Positions 10,305-20,900 of a DNA stretch of 64,000 nt are shown piece after piece. Numbering within the stretch: the stretch's first letter is position 1; every line of letters begins with the position of its first letter. The notes under the pieces were generated by a model that was not told the DNA's origin, did no database searches, and worked only from the letters and a program-made list of their open reading frames with translations. The stretch is from Myxococcales bacterium (lineage in GTDB: Bacteria > Myxococcota_A > Bradymonadia > UBA7976 > UBA1532). The translations under genes were made by a program, and so were the position numbers. The DNA lies in the NCBI GenBank assembly GCA_020633555.1, contig JACKDL010000005.1:124001-188000 (forward strand). Direction: 5' to 3'.

Positions 10305-11413
10305 TGGGCACCCCCGTCCAGGGCACCACGACCCGCCGCAGCCAGGGCCCCTGGCGCCTGATGTGGGCCAAGCTGCGGGCCGATCGGGCCGCCATGCTGG
10401 GCCTGTGGGTGCTGGGCTTCCTGTACCTGGGGGCGGTGTTCGCGCCCTTCCTGGCGCCCCACCACTTCGGCACCCAGGTGCGCGAGCGCAACTGGCACCC
10501 CCCGCAGCTCTTCGACGTGCACTTCTTCCACGAGGGCGAGTTCAAGGGGCCCTTCGTCTACGAGACCGCCCGCGAGAACCTGGTGCTGGCCGAGTACCAG
10601 ACCACCGAGCAGGTGGCCGAGATCGACTTCTTCGTGCGGGGCGACGCCTACACGTTCCTGGGCGTCGAGACGAACCTGCACCTGTTCGGGCGGCGCGACG
10701 GTCAGCCCCTGTTCCTGTTCGGCGCCGATCAGTACGGCCGCGACATCTACAGCCGGGTGCTGTACGGCGGGCGCATCAGCTTGTCGGTGGGGCTGCTGGG
10801 CATCCTCATCAGCATGACGCTGGGCATGCTCATCGGGGGCATCGCCGGGTACTTCGGCGGGCGGGTGGACTTCGTGCTCATGCGGCTGGTGGAGCTGATC
10901 CTGGCGCTGCCGGGGCTGTACCTGATCCTCACCGTGCGCCAGGCCTTCGGGCAGGACATGCCGTCGAGCCAGACCTACCTGATCATCGTGCTGGTGCTGG
11001 CCTTCATCGGCTGGGCCGGCAACGCTCGAGTGATCCGGGGCATGGTGCTGAGCCTCAAGGAGCACGAGTACGTGACGGCGGCCGAGGCCCTGGGCCTGCC
11101 CAAGCTGGCCATCATCGTGCGGCACATCCTGCCCAACACCCTGAGCTTCGTCATCGTCACCGCCACGCTGGCGGTGCCCTACTACATCCTGGGCGAGGTG
11201 GCCCTGAGCTTCCTGGGCGTGGGCATCCAGGAGCCCGAGGCCTCGTGGGGCAACATGCTGCGCGACGCCCAGAACGTCAGCTACCTCACCGACTACAAGT
11301 GGGTGGTGACGCCGGGCTTCTTCATCTTCCTGGCGGTGATGGCCTTCAACTTCCTGGGCGACGGGCTGCGCGACGCGGCCGATCCGCGCGCCTTGGAGAA
11401 GGGGGGCCGGTGA
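10304..11413 (+). CDS. Peptide ABC transporter permease, DppC/OppC type, with long periplasmic insert
   Basis: The ATG at 10304 overlaps the upstream stop; a GTG three bases earlier is possible. The product is 369 residues. After a first membrane helix (LWVLGFLYLGAVFAPFLAP) there is an unusually long, largely polar segment of about 90 residues, then the standard OppC region: FLFGADQYGRDIYSRVLYGG, five further helices, the coupling loop EHEYVTAAEALGLPKLAII and GDGLRDAADPR at the end. Most OppC/DppC proteins are about 300 residues; the insert marks a sub-group also seen, as I recall, in spirochaetes and deltaproteobacteria. It may contact the extra-long binding protein. Confidence 0.92.
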   Translation: MGTPVQGTTTRRSQGPWRLMWAKLRADRAAMLGLWVLGFLYLGAVFAPFLAPHHFGTQVRERNWHPPQLFDVHFFHEGEFKGPFVYETARENLVLAEYQTTEQVAEIDFFVRGDAYTFLGVETNLHLFGRRDGQPLFLFGADQYGRDIYSRVLYGGRISLSVGLLGILISMTLGMLIGGIAGYFGGRVDFVLMRLVELILALPGLYLILTVRQAFGQDMPSSQTYLIIVLVLAFIGWAGNARVIRGMVLSLKEHEYVTAAEALGLPKLAIIVRHILPNTLSFVIVTATLAVPYYILGEVALSFLGVGIQEPEASWGNMLRDAQNVSYLTDYKWVVTPGFFIFLAVMAFNFLGDGLRDAADPRALEKGGR

Positions 11414-12420
11414 GCGCGCCGCTGCTCCAGGTCGACGACCTGCACACGCACTTTCGCACCAAGGCGGGCGTGGCCCGGGCGGTGGACGGGCTGAGCTTCA
11501 CGGTGGCCAAGGGCGAAACCCTGGGCATCGTGGGCGAGTCGGGCTGCGGCAAGAGCGTGACCAGCCTGTCGATCATGGGCCTGGTGCCCACGCCGCCCGG
11601 CTTCCACCCGGCGGGGGCCATCCGCTTCGACGGGCAGGACCTGCTGACCCTGCCCGAGCGCAAGATGCGGGCCCTGCGGGGCGGGCGCATCGCCATGATC
11701 TTCCAGGAGCCCATGACCAGCCTGAACCCCATCTACAAGGTGGGCGGGCAGATCGCCGAGACCCTGCGGCGGCACAAGGGCCTGTCGCGCAAGGCGGCCC
11801 GCCAGCGGGCCATCGAGCTGCTGGAACGGGTGGGCATCCCCGATCCGGGCAAGCGGGTGGACGACTACCCGCACCAGCTCTCGGGGGGCATGAAGCAGCG
11901 GGTGATGATCGCCATGGCGCTGGCCTGTGATCCCGAGCTGCTCATCGCCGACGAGCCCACCACGGCGCTGGACGTGACCATCCAGGCGCAGATCCTGGAC
12001 CTGCTGCGGGACCTGCAGACCGAGACGGGCATGGGCATCGTGCTCATCACCCACGACCTGGGCGTGGTGGCCGAGATGGCCCACCGGGTGGTGGTGATGT
12101 ACGCCGGACAGGCCGTGGAGACCGCCTCGGTGGACGCGCTGTTCGGCGATCCGCGCCACCCCTACACGGTGGGCCTGTTCAAGTCCCTGCCCGATCTGGA
12201 GGGGCCGCGCCAGGCGCTGGACCCCGTGCCCGGCATGGTGCCCGCCGCCACCGCCTTCCCCGAGGGGTGTCGCTTCCGCAACCGGTGCGGCTTCGCCGCG
12301 GCCGGGTGTGAGGCGGCCGCCACGCTGCAGGCCGTGGGCTCGGACCACCACGCCGCCTGCCACCGGCTGGCGGAAGTGGCCGCCGGCCGCGGCGACTGGA
12401 TCCCCCCCGGGCGTCGCTGA
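11410..12420 (+). CDS. Peptide ABC transporter ATPase, DppD/OppD type
   Basis: The GTG at 11410 overlaps the upstream stop (GTGA), giving 336 residues. Walker A is GESGCGKS, the Q-loop lies in FQEPMTSLNPI, the signature is LSGGMKQRV and Walker B with catalytic Glu is LLIADEPTTALD, followed by the switch His in LITHDLGVV. The C-terminal oligopeptide-transporter extension (HPYTVGLFKSLP, then GCRFRNRCGF with clustered Cys) is complete. The importer normally uses a second ATPase (DppF/OppF), but none follows: the next gene is convergent. This subunit may homodimerise or pair with a partner encoded elsewhere. Confidence 0.93.
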   Translation: MSAPLLQVDDLHTHFRTKAGVARAVDGLSFTVAKGETLGIVGESGCGKSVTSLSIMGLVPTPPGFHPAGAIRFDGQDLLTLPERKMRALRGGRIAMIFQEPMTSLNPIYKVGGQIAETLRRHKGLSRKAARQRAIELLERVGIPDPGKRVDDYPHQLSGGMKQRVMIAMALACDPELLIADEPTTALDVTIQAQILDLLRDLQTETGMGIVLITHDLGVVAEMAHRVVVMYAGQAVETASVDALFGDPRHPYTVGLFKSLPDLEGPRQALDPVPGMVPAATAFPEGCRFRNRCGFAAAGCEAAATLQAVGSDHHAACHRLAEVAAGRGDWIPPGRR

Positions 12421-12479
12421 GCCGGGATGGCGCTCCGCACCGAGGTCGAGTCGGGGCGGCGGCCGCCGCGGGCGCGGAC

Positions 12480-14930
12480 CTACGGCGGCGTCACCCGCAC
12501 CACCGCCTCGTACACCTCGGACGCCGCGGCGTCGTCGCGCAGGCGATAGGTGAAGCGATCCTCGCCCACCACACCGCGGCGGGGCACATACGTCACCCGG
12601 CCGGCCTCGGGGCGCAGGTCGACCAGGGAGCCGCGGGCGGGGAAGCTCTCGATCAGCAGGACGGTGGCGGCGCCCTCGGGATCCACGCCGCCCAGGGCCA
12701 ACACCACCGGGGTGTCCACCGCGGTGGCGAAGGGCCCTTCGGCGGGGCGGGGGGCGTCGTCGTCGGGCAGCACGGTGATCGTGACGGTGGCCGGCTCGCT
12801 CACCGCCTCGCCGTCGTCGGCGCGGTAGGTGAACGTGACCTCGCCGTTGAAGTCGGCGGGGGGCAGGTAGACGAAGGCGCCGTCCGGTTGGAGCTGCAGC
12901 TCGCCCACGGCCGGCGGCTGGGCCACTGCGACGGTCAGGATCTCGCTGTCGGGGTCCACGTCGTTGGCCAGCGGCCCCAGATCGGGCTCGACCACCAAGG
13001 GCACGTCCTCGACGGTGACGTAGGCGTCGGGGTTCGCCTGCGGCGCGTCGTTGGTGGGGGTGATGCCGACGGCCACGATGGTCTCCGCCGACGTCGCGCC
13101 GCGGGGGTCGCGGGCTCGGTATTGGAAGAGGTCGCTCAGGCCCCCCTCCTGCCCGTCGTGGGTGTAGCGGATCTGGCCGTCGACCACCTCGGCCTGCCCC
13201 CGGCGGGGCGCCTGGACGATCTCGATGGTCAGCGGATCCTGCTCGGCGTCGCTGTCGTTGGCCAGCACGTCCAGCAGCACGGTGCCCCCCTCGGGCGCCT
13301 GGAACTGGTCGAGCGCGGCCACGGGCGCGGTGTTGGGCAGCGACCAGGTCTCGGCCCACTCGATCTGGTTCACCACGGGCGCGTCTTCACCGTCGGCGAA
13401 GGTCGCACCCACCGCGTCCCAGGCCACGCGGAAGTCGGGCCCGACCCGGTGGGCGCCGTCGCTCAGCCGGGCGCGGATCCGCAGCGCCACGTCGCTGCCG
13501 TTGGCCACCTGCAGGCCGCCGCCCGCCAGCGGGATGCGCAGCACCCCCTGGGCCCCCACGGCCTGCAGCGCGGCGGCGTCCAGGCGCCCCACCGCCTGGC
13601 CCCCGCGGGTCACCTCCACCGCCGCGAAGACGTCGGCCGCGGCGGCGCCGTCCAGCAGCACGGTGAGCTCGGTGACGGCCACCGGCTCGGGCAGGGGCAC
13701 CAGGGCCTGCACGGTGACGACGCCCAGGTCGGCCAGCACACCCGAGCTGAGCTGCTGGTCGCCGTCGTGTGCCCAGGTGGCGCCCAGCACCCCGCGGCCC
13801 ACGGTGTAGACCATGTACGAGGACAGGTCGTACGACACCACGAAGTCCTGGAAGCCGTCGCCGTTCAGGTCCGCCGGCCACACCCGGCCCCGGCTGCCCG
13901 CCTGCGCCACCCCCGGGCCGATCTGCTGTTGCCGGAAGGTGCCGGCCCCGTCGTTCTCCAGGAACACCAGGGTCTGCCGGTCGCGCGGGCTGGCGCCCAC
14001 CAGATCCTGGTCGCCGTCCCCGTCGAAGTCCCCGGCCACCGGCTGGTACATGCCCAGGTGCGGGGTCTGCGCCCACTCGGGCCACTCGACGGGGGCGCTC
14101 TTGCGCATGAGGTGCAGGTGGTCGACGGTCGAGCCGATGGGCTCGGCGCCGTTGCCGGGGATGATGTCCGCAAAGGCGAACCGGCCCTCGCCCAGGTTGC
14201 GGCCCGCGGGCCCCGTGGGGATCCAGGGGAAGGCGCCGTCGTTGCGGAACAGCACCGGGCGGTTGTCGGGCGAGCTGAGCGCGTCGAGGTCGCCGTCGCC
14301 GTCGAAGTCCACGAACTGGAGGGGGTGGGGCAGCGCCCGGAAGCCGCTCAGCACGATCTCTTCGTAGCCGGCGCCCGCGACCCGGTAGACGCGGTGGCCG
14401 GGGTCGTTGAGCGCCACGTCCTGGGCCCCGTCGCCGTTCACATCGGCCAGCGTCAGCCCATGGCTCGACCCCAGGGGGGCCGCGGCGGCGAAGTCCACGC
14501 CGCCCCACCCCAGCGCGCCGTCGGGCTGGCGCACCCCGAAGCGCAGCGCGCCGTCGCCCTGAAGGCTCAGGGTGACGACGTCGGGCCGGCCATCGCCGGT
14601 CAGATCGCCCACCGCCACGAAGCCGTCGGCCGAGGTGGTGGCCAGGGGCGCGCCGGCCTGCCGAGGCCACCCGTGGCCGTTCATCTGGTTCGCCCGCAGG
14701 TGCACCGCCCCGGAGCGCCGGTCCACGTAGACCAGATCGGGGCGCCCGTCGCCGGTCAGATCACCCACCGCCACGTTGTCCAGGCGGAACCGGGCCCCGC
14801 CCGGCAGCTCGTCCGTGACCGGTGGGGCCACCCAGAGGATGGGCGCGGGGTTCTGGGCGAGCGCCGCGCACGGCAGCAGCCCGCCCGCGATCAGGCTCGC
14901 GTACACGGTCTTCATCGTCCGCATCCTCAT
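12480..14930 (-). CDS. Secreted FG-GAP/VCBS and cadherin-like repeat protein
   Basis: The ATG at 14930 overlaps the stop of the upstream giant gene (ATGA). The 816-residue product has a cleavable signal peptide (TVYASLIAGGLLPCAALAQ). Residues about 45-330 carry at least six FG-GAP/VCBS calcium-binding repeats such as VAVGDLTGDGRPDLVYVD, LADVNGDGAQDVALND and VDFDGDGDLDALSS. From about residue 470 to the end there are four tandem Ig/cadherin-like modules (for example DVLANDSDAEQDPLTIEI and ANDVDPDSEILTVAVAQPP). Proteins of this kind form beta-propellers and elongated stalks on the cell surface or in the medium. Translational coupling suggests it acts with the 14927-21637 product. No enzymatic motif was seen. 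Confidence 0.85.
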   Translation of the reverse strand: MRMRTMKTVYASLIAGGLLPCAALAQNPAPILWVAPPVTDELPGGARFRLDNVAVGDLTGDGRPDLVYVDRRSGAVHLRANQMNGHGWPRQAGAPLATTSADGFVAVGDLTGDGRPDVVTLSLQGDGALRFGVRQPDGALGWGGVDFAAAAPLGSSHGLTLADVNGDGAQDVALNDPGHRVYRVAGAGYEEIVLSGFRALPHPLQFVDFDGDGDLDALSSPDNRPVLFRNDGAFPWIPTGPAGRNLGEGRFAFADIIPGNGAEPIGSTVDHLHLMRKSAPVEWPEWAQTPHLGMYQPVAGDFDGDGDQDLVGASPRDRQTLVFLENDGAGTFRQQQIGPGVAQAGSRGRVWPADLNGDGFQDFVVSYDLSSYMVYTVGRGVLGATWAHDGDQQLSSGVLADLGVVTVQALVPLPEPVAVTELTVLLDGAAAADVFAAVEVTRGGQAVGRLDAAALQAVGAQGVLRIPLAGGGLQVANGSDVALRIRARLSDGAHRVGPDFRVAWDAVGATFADGEDAPVVNQIEWAETWSLPNTAPVAALDQFQAPEGGTVLLDVLANDSDAEQDPLTIEIVQAPRRGQAEVVDGQIRYTHDGQEGGLSDLFQYRARDPRGATSAETIVAVGITPTNDAPQANPDAYVTVEDVPLVVEPDLGPLANDVDPDSEILTVAVAQPPAVGELQLQPDGAFVYLPPADFNGEVTFTYRADDGEAVSEPATVTITVLPDDDAPRPAEGPFATAVDTPVVLALGGVDPEGAATVLLIESFPARGSLVDLRPEAGRVTYVPRRGVVGEDRFTYRLRDDAAASEVYEAVVRVTPP

Positions 14931-17900
14931 GGCGCCACCAGATCCACCGCGCCGAGCCGGCGGGCCGTGTTGAACTCCACCGCACCCGCCGTATCGCACT
15001 CGTCGTCGTACTCCGCGGTGATGGCCTGATAGAACTTCGGCCCCACCTGCCTGGCGCGGGTGGTCACCGGGTTCTCGGGGTCGGACAGGTCGGTGCTGTC
15101 CACCGTGGCCTCGACGGCCTTCACGTAGCCGCCCACGTTCGTGCGCAGGGTCAGCTCGCGCCCCACCTCCGCCGCCAGGGTGAACTCGATGGCCAGGCGG
15201 GCCAGCCCGTCGCCGTCCGCGTCCGCGTTGGCTGGGATGGCCAGATCGGCCTGGGGCAGGCCGGCCGCCGCGCACGCCGCGTCGCACAGGGGCACGTCCA
15301 GCGTGACGGCCTCGCCGTTCTCGAACACCAGTCGGGCGCGCACGCCCTGCTGCCGCAGCCCCGCGCGGCTGCGGTAGGTGTGATCCAGCCGCCCCCCGTA
15401 CTCGTAGCCCACCGCCGTGTACTCGATGATCTGGGCGCCGACCCGGTAGCTGGACCGCACGTAGTTGAAGGTGGGGACGCCCAGCAGCCGCGCCGCCCAC
15501 TCGGTCCACCCGATCGAGGCGTAGTGGATGGAGAACAGCCCCTCGCGGGCCTGGGTCTGCACCCGGTCGGGGGCGTCGTCGGTGCTCACGAGGCTGAAGG
15601 GCAGCGACTCGGCGCGGGCCTCCTCGCCGTACACCCGCGGCAGGCCGCCGTTGTCCTCGATGCTCAGGTCCTGGTCGGACAGCACGTCGCAGTCACCGTC
15701 GTAGTCGGCGGGGCTGGCCAGCAGGGCCGCCGCCGGGCAGTTGTAGGCGGCGAACCGCGAGTCGCGCAGGATGGTCCGCGCCTCGAAGCCGTAGCCCGGG
15801 GTGCGGCCGCTGACCGCCGTGCGCACCGGCTCGGCCCCGTACCGGATGGGCACCGTGTCGCCGGGGCGGATCTCGTCGGGCAGCTCCAGGCGCACCCGCA
15901 CCACCGCGTTGGCGTCGTACTGCCCGCCATCGGGCAGCGAGCGGAAGATCAGCGAGAAGTCGCCGCTGAGCTCCGCCACGAACACCTGGCTGGTGTCGAA
16001 GGGGTTGATCACCGTGGCCGGGAGCCCGTCGCCGGGCTGCCGGTTGAAGTCCTCGCGGTAGTTCACGTGCTGGGTCCAGCAGTCGTCCCCGGGCTGGATG
16101 AAGCGGTTGCCGGCGGTGTTGAACACCAGGGTGTAGGTCTGGGCGAACGTGTCGCTGTCCAGCACATCCACCGTCACCTGGATCTGGTGGCTCAGCCCGC
16201 CCGAGTCCGTGACCACCAGCGTCAGCGGGTAGCGCGCGCGGGTCTCGAAGTCGAGCGGCCCGTCCACCCCCAGATCGCCCGTCTGCGGGTCCAGGTGGAA
16301 GGGCTCGACGGGATCCACCAGGGTGTAGGTCAGCACCTCGCCCCCGTCGGGATCGACGGCGGCGAAGCGCGAGGCCACCTCGTTGTCGTAGAGCCCCTCG
16401 GAGTACTCGAACCGCAGCCCGTCGGGGGCCACGAAGCGCGGCGGCTCGTTCACGTCGCGCAGCCGCACCTCGACGGTGCCGTCGGCGCTCAGGCCCTGGT
16501 CGTCGGTCACCCGCAGGGGGAGCGTGATCACCGCGTCGCTCGACTCGAAGTCCAGCGGCCCGTTCACCCGGACGGTGCCGTCGGCGGCCACGGCGTAGCG
16601 GTCGGCGTGATCGCCGGGCAGCAGCTCGATGCGGGCCACCTGGCCGTCGGGATCGGCCGCCTGGATCTGGCCCACCACGGCTCCCAGCGCGGGGTTCTCG
16701 TCCAGCTCGAACACCGCCGGCACGATGTAGGGGTCGAAGCGGGTGCCCACGGCCGGCGCCAGGTACAGCTCGGCGCGGCCGCTGGTGAGCACCTTCCAGG
16801 TCTGGCCGCCCTCGTCCACCGGCTCGCCCAGCACCCAGGCCTCGTCCTCCGAGACCACCAGATCGGCGGCGTCGCCGGTGACATACAGCCGGTTGCGGGT
16901 GTCGCTCTGCCGCAGCAGGTGCCGGCGGGTGATCTGCAGGGTCTGGGCGCCGCTGCCCAGCGCGATGCGCTCGAAGCCGCGCACCCGGCTGCCCCACGCG
17001 GCCAGGCTGTAGGCGCCGCCGGCGTTGAGCACCAGCCGGTCGTCGCCGCGCCCGCCGTCCAGCCGGCGATCGATGCGGCCCGCCGTGCGCACCTCGTCGT
17101 CGCCGGAGCCGGCGTAGACCACGTCGGGGCCGTCGCCGGTGCGGAGCACGTCGTCGCCGCGCCCGCCGATGAGCACGTCCAGGGTGACGGCGTCGTTGGT
17201 GCCTGCCAGGTCGTCCGCGTTCGGGGTGCCCAGCGCTGTGATCACCCCGCTGAAGTCGCGCCCCAGGATCACCTGCACCCGGCCGGCGTCCTCGTGGGCG
17301 TCGGTGTCGAAGCGCGGCGCGCCCACCACCAGGTCCGCCAGGCCGTCGCCGTCCACGTCGGCCACGTCCACCGCCCAGCCGAAGCGCTCGCCGGCCTGGG
17401 TGCCGTCCAGGGCGAAGCCGCCGATCCCCTGGCGCAGCTCGGCGAAGGTGGCGATGCGGGCGTCGGGGCCGCCGTAGGCCACGTACACCCGGCCGGCCTC
17501 GTCGCCCGCGGCGGTGGTGTCCAAGGGCACGCCCACCACCAGGTCGTCGTAGCCGTCGCCGTTCAGATCGCCGTCGATGCGCACCGGGCCGCCCTGGGCG
17601 TCCAGCGGCACGTCGGGGCCCTCGATCCACAGCCCCCGGTCCAGCGCCTCGACCCGGGCGGTGTAGTTCAGCCCGCCGCCGGCCACGTCGAAGAGCACGC
17701 CCACCGACGCCACGGCGTCGCCGGGCACATCCTGCCCGCGCAGCATGGTCAGCGCGAGGTCGCTGCGCCCGTCGCCGTCCACGTCCCCGCCGCCGCCGCG
17801 CTGGCCCGCCGCGATGGCGCCGTCGATGCGCAGCACCGGATCCCCGTTCTCGTCGCGGGTGAAGCCGTACCGGCGGTAGCCCGCCTCCACGCGGATGACC

Positions 17901-20900
17901 CGGTGGGCGGCGCCCGGGGCGTTCAGATCCACGTCGGGCTGCGTCTCGGCGCCCAGCACCACGTAGCTGTCGTGGCTGCCGGCCTGCACGGCGCCCACCA
18001 GCACGTCGTCGTAGCCGTCGCCGTCCACGTCGCCCACGCCGCTCACGTAGTAGCCCCAGCGGGGGTTGAAGTCGCGATCGGCGGTGTCGGTGATGCCGAA
18101 GCCCAAGCCATCGTCGTCGGGCTCGGGCAGGTCGGCCGCGCCGCGGCGGCAGATCCGGGCGTCCACCGCGCTCAGGCGCAGGGTCTCGGGATCGGCCTGC
18201 CCATACACCACATAGGCCGTCCCGTCGTCGGCGTCGCCCGAGTTGGGGGCGCCCAGGATCACGTCTGCCAGGCCGTCGCCGTTCACGTCGCCCGCCCCGT
18301 CGGCGGCCCAGCCGGCCAGGTCGCCGTTGGTGCCCCGCACGGTGTCCTCGCCCTGCGCGCCGATGCGCCGCCGGCCGCACTCGCCCTCCAGCGTCCAGCC
18401 CGAGCCCTCGGCCACCAGGTCGGTGGCCGCGCTCAGGCCCCGCCCGCTCAGCACATGCCCCGTGCCGCTGTACAGCGCGTCCAGCACGCGGGTGTAGGGC
18501 GCGGTGACCAGCAGGTCGCCCACGCCGTCGCCGTCCACGTCGCCGGGGTAGGCCACCACGGTGCCCAGCCCGTCGCCCGCGGGGCCGGCGTTCCAGGCCT
18601 GCTCGGAGCGCGCGTCGCCCGCGTCCGTCCGCACCGGGCAGTTCTGGATCCCCGTCTCGTGGCACAGGTCGAACTCGAGCGGGTAGCTGCCGCCCAGGCC
18701 GGCGACGACGAAGCCCCCCTCGCCGGCGGCGAGCGCTGCCAGCGGCATGACCTGATCGCTCTCGTTGCCGTAGGCCACGTAGACCTGCCCGGCCTGCTCG
18801 CGCCCCTCGATGGTGGTGTTCGGGGCGCCCACCAGCACCTCGGCCAGGCCGTCGCCGTCCAGATCGTCCACCACCGCCACCGACGTGCCCGCCAGGCCCC
18901 GCTCGGTGTCGCCGAACAGCTCGAAGCCCGAGCCCAGCAGGCTGCTGGGGTTCGAGCGGATCTCGGCGCCTTGGGTCTCGGCGTCCAGCGGTCTCGCGAA
19001 GCAGTACACCGTGCTGCCCGCGGGTACTCCCTCGGTGAGCAGGCCCGGCCCGGTCTCCTCCGCGGCCTCCCCATCCACCGTCCAGCGGTAGGTCCACCGC
19101 TCGGCGCTGCAGTCGTCGGCGTAGCCCTCGGCCCGGCAGAAGATCAGATCGCCCGGCTCGGCCACGCCGGGGAGCTGCGCCGCCGCGCCGGTGGGGGGCG
19201 CGTTGACCAGGACGTTCGCCGCCGAGCGCACCGGCTCACCCACTCCGTCCGCGTTGCTTGCGGTCACCTGGCAGCGCACCGCCTGGCCCCCGCGCAGGGC
19301 GCCGGCCTGGTACGTCGCGCCGGTGGCGCCGTTCACCACACGGCCGTCCACCAGCCACGCGTAGCTCAGGTCCGCCTGGACCCCCGCGGGCAGCGTCACC
19401 ACACAGCGCTGCTCGGCACAGGGGCTGGCCGAGTCGGCCTCGACGGTCACCGTCTGCGCCACGGGGGGCACCTGCGTCACCTGCACGGGGGCCGAGGCCA
19501 GCACATCGCCGGGCGCGTAGGCGTCCTCTACGAACACCTCGCAGCGCACCGCGGCGCCGCCCAGGCCGGTGGCCGACAGGCTGGGCCCGTTCGCGCCGGG
19601 GATTACCCCGTCGGCGGTGGACCACGCGTACTCGAAGCGGTAGGCGTCGCTGTCGGGATCGGTGGCCGTCGCGGCGCACAGCAGCCGCTGGTCCGAAGAC
19701 GGCGCCTCGGGCAGCACCCGCACCGAGGTCATCTGCGGCGGGCGGTTGCTCACCCGGCCCACGTTGTTCGACGTCGCCGCCTCGCCCTGCGCGTCCAGGC
19801 TGTCCACCGGCACGCCCACGCAGCGCACGACCGTGTCGGGGAACAGGCCCGTGGCGTCCAGGGTGGGGCCTTCGCCCAGGAGCTGCGGCGGCGCGCCGTT
19901 GGCGCCGGGCGCGATCCAGGTGAACGCCACCTGCTCGGGATCACCCTCGGGATCCTCGTAGCCGAACGCCCGGCACTCGAAGGTGCCGCCGCGGGGGACC
20001 ACGCTGTTCACGATCTGCACCCCCTGGATCGATGGGGGCTGGTTGGGATCGCAGGCGTCGCCCGCCCCGTCGCCGTCCCGGTCGGCCTGATCGGCGTTGG
20101 CGGCGGCCGGGCAGTTGTCACAAGCGTCGCCAACCCCGTCGCCGTCCCGGTCGGCCTGGTCGGCGTTGGCCACCCCGGGGCAGCCGTCGCAGGCGTCACC
20201 CGCCCCGTCGCCATCGCCGTCCGCCTGGTCGGGGTTGGCCGCCAGGGGGCAGTTGTCCAGCGCGTCGCACAGGGCGTCGCCGTCCCCGTCGGGGGGCAGC
20301 GCGGCGCCGTCCAGCGGATCGCTGCCGCAGTCGGCCTCCAGGGCGTCCGGGGCGCCGTCGCCGTCGTCGTCGGCGTCGCAGGCGTCGCCGTCGCCGTCGC
20401 CGTCCGTGTCGCGCTGGGCCGGATCGGCCACCGCCGGGCACACATCCAGGGCGTCGCACACCCCGTCGCCGTCGCCGTCGGCGGGCAGGCTGCCGGCGTC
20501 GGCGGGATCCGACGCGCAGCGCCCTTCCTGGGCGTCCGAGGCGCCGTCACCATCGCGATCGGCGTCGCACGGGTCGCCTTGACCGTCGCCGTCCAGATCG
20601 GCCTGGTCGGGGTTGGGCGCCTGGGGGCAGTTGTCCAGCGCGTCGCACAGGCCGTCGCCGTCGGCGTCGGCGGGCAGCGACCCGGCGTCCAGCGGATCGC
20701 TGCCGCACCGCGCCTCCAGGACGTCATGGGCGCCGTCGCCGTCGTCATCGGCGTCGCAGGCGTCGCCCGCGCCGTCCCCGTCGGCGTCGCGTTGGTCGGG
20801 ATCCGGCACCTCGGGGCACCGGTCCAGGGGGTCGCACACCCCGTCGTCGTCGCCATCCACCGGCCGGCTCTGGGGATCAGCGGGGTCGGAGCCGCAGTCC

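Noticed and set aside
12456..12469. Perfect palindrome GCGGCGGCCGCCGC between convergent genes
   Set aside because: It has no loop or T-tract and such GC palindromes are expected by chance in DNA of this composition.
12888..15029. Plus-strand reading frame over the FG-GAP gene
   Set aside because: Composition shadow (Gly/Arg/His-rich); the minus strand has a signal peptide, FG-GAP motifs and a coupled start.
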